This document shows positions 62,876-64,000 of a DNA stretch of 64,000 bases, in pieces. Within the stretch, counting starts at the first letter, position 1; each line of letters opens with the position of its first letter. The stretch lies in the NCBI RefSeq assembly GCF_001661265.1, contig NW_017566994.1:62001-126000 (forward strand). Reading direction: 5' to 3'. The notes under the pieces are model-generated. The model had not been told where the DNA came from and did no database searches. It worked only from the letters and a program-made list of their open reading frames with translations. The DNA comes from Saitoella complicata NRRL Y-17804 (Eukaryota; Ascomycota; Saitoellomycetes; Saitoellales; Saitoellaceae). A program made the translations under genes and the position numbers.

Positions 62876-63518
62876 ATGGCATTGAACCCTGAAGATCTTT
62901 CCGGAATTCCACACAGGACAGTCTCGCCAAGGCCTGTTACGCACGGTCGCGGCGGTGCCGGCAACATTGGTCCCGAGGAGTGGAGGGAGTACGTTGACGG
63001 CACTCTCGACCGCCCGCCTGTCATCAGGGTACGCCCGTATTGCTCCTATGTTGCTGCGGCGCAATTGTACTAACAGTGCATATCATAGGGAGCCTACTCT
63101 ACAGGGTAAGTGCAGCGGGGGATGCCCGAATACGTCCGATTGACAAAGTACGCAGACGTGGTGGAGGAGGAAACATCGAGACCAGTGGAGATCTGGAGAA
63201 GGCCCGCCTCGCTCAGGACCTCGAGGAACCTCGCAGATCTACTGACGGTGGAAACACCGAGTTGCCTGCTGGTCGCGGTACGCGTGCTCACTCATTTCGG
63301 CTTTGCACTATTACTGACAATGCTCATTAGGCGGCTTTGGTAACATCCAGCGCGCTCTCCACGACGAGCGCGTTCACTCCAAGTCTCCTGTACCGGTTGA
63401 GAGGACGGAGGTGCATCATCAAACCGAGGAAGCAAAGGTGCACGAAGGATTTGCGGACAAGGCAAAGAACTTTTTCCACAGGAAGCTCGCGGACGGCAAG
63501 AAGGAGGAGAAGGCGTAA
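62876..63518 (+). CDS. DUF3602 family protein
   Basis: Four exons: 62876-63028, 63089-63105 (17 nt), 63156-63277 and 63331-63518; 159 residues. The family repeat GRGGxGNI occurs three times: HGRGGAGNIG, TGRGGGGNIET and AGRGGFGNIQRAL. The correct third acceptor is TACGCAG at 63155, which restores the second repeat. The rest is hydrophilic and disordered with a charged C-terminus (FFHRKLADGKKEEKA). Yeast Par32, which regulates ammonium transport under TORC1 control, has similar repeats, so a nitrogen-signalling role is possible. A second member follows 220 bases on. Confidence 0.87.
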
Positions 63519-63740
63519 GAGGAAGCAGCAGCCGCAGTAGATAAACTCCGTACCGTATTGATACCCTATCCTACAACCTAATCACTTATCTATCTTATCT
63601 TGAGGCTGTGCAAATCGCATCTGCGGGAGTCTGCGGTAGATGTCGAATAGCGTCCCAGGCTGCTGCTGAACTGGTGCCCCGAACTGCACCGTACTTAAGA
63701 GGCGCGTATAGACAGCAACCGAACACTAACATTACAGATC

Positions 63741-64000
63741 ATGGACAAGGATCCCGGATACGAGAGAAGCACGGACGATTTGGAGACTCCATTGCAGAAG
63801 GGGCGTCGGAGTATGTCAAATCACCGAATCGAGGAGAAGCCGGCGTCGCAGCTTCAGTTCATGGGACGAGGGGGTATCGGCAACCATGGTGAGTCTTGAT
63901 CCGTCGATGTATTCGGCTTTTGAATTGGTGCTGAAAAATGTTGTACAGCATCATGGCTCAGCACGCTCGAGCAAGCTCAAGGAGGGAAGACGGTGAATAT
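63741..64000 (+). CDS. Second DUF3602-like protein (3' end outside window)
   Basis: Two visible exons, 63741-63888 and 63949 to the right edge. The predicted start is MDKDPGYERSTDDLETPLQK; the repeat FMGRGGIGNHASWLSTLEQA spans the intron and marks the DUF3602 family. Only about 66 residues are visible. An upstream exon cannot be excluded, because an ACAG precedes the ATG by only a few bases. It is in the same direction as the preceding DUF3602 gene, so the two may be tandem duplicates that have diverged. Confidence 0.7.

Noticed and set aside
1-64000. CRISPR arrays, bacterial operons, riboswitches, rRNA genes
   Set aside because: Spliceosomal introns, eukaryotic gene families and promoter style show a fungal nuclear genome. 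No evenly spaced direct repeats or rRNA-like segments were seen.

Overview
The window is a gene-dense piece of a fungal nuclear genome, most likely a filamentous ascomycete (Pezizomycotina). The support is short introns (mostly 47-60 nt, GT...YAG), small intergenic gaps, many divergent gene pairs, and a gene set that includes PAN1 with LxxQxTG repeats, BIG1, UAF30, DUF3602, a GPI-anchored Ser/Thr protein and a gliotoxin-GliK-like cyclotransferase. Genus or class cannot be fixed from the sequence alone. Exon structures below were built by hand from splice signals and reading phase, and each spliced gene closes in frame.

Layout. 1-4.0 kb: the 3' part of a DH-BAR-SH3 Rho GEF, then tRNA-Gly(CCC). 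4.4-16.8 kb: a surface and secretion district with a secreted amidase, a short Mutator-like MITE with intact target duplication, a GPI-anchored wall protein, an expansin/GH45-like protein with a long Ser/Thr/Lys linker, endonuclease V, an alpha/beta hydrolase, a small secreted hydrophilic protein and an omega-class GST. Gene-poor stretches lie at 7.8-9.4 and 14.4-15.8 kb. 17-22.7 kb: metabolic enzymes (GGCT-like, aldo-keto reductase, FAD amine oxidoreductase, beta-hydroxyacid dehydrogenase). 23-39.5 kb: housekeeping genes, often divergently paired (ER cyclophilin, adenylate kinase/POP5, ACR3/CDC43, PRE1, RRP9, HAD phosphatase, IPK2/PAN1, RPB11/SDHAF3). 40-42.3 kb: two unrecognised single-exon genes. 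42.5-45.5 kb: UAF30 and a TBC-domain protein.

45.5-50.9 kb is a gene-free AT-rich island of old, diverged repeats and recurring short words. Directly after it comes a complete nine-exon telomerase reverse transcriptase gene (50927-54712). The right end holds INSIG/TRM112 (divergent), RPT4/enolase (divergent), a secreted M20 peptidase, BIG1 and two neighbouring DUF3602 genes, the last cut by the window edge.

Functional links are mostly by process rather than by cluster: proteasome (PRE1, RPT4), RNA polymerase and rRNA/tRNA maturation (RPB11, UAF30, RRP9, POP5, TRM112), endocytosis and small-GTPase control (PAN1, the DH-BAR-SH3 GEF, the TBC protein, CDC43), wall and secretory functions (GPI protein, BIG1, cyclophilin, INSIG). 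I see no secondary-metabolite cluster. The points most worth a second look are the MITE, the TBC protein that lacks both catalytic fingers, the repeated Cys motif at the N-terminus of ACR3, the TERT gene with its repeat island, and the two orphan genes.
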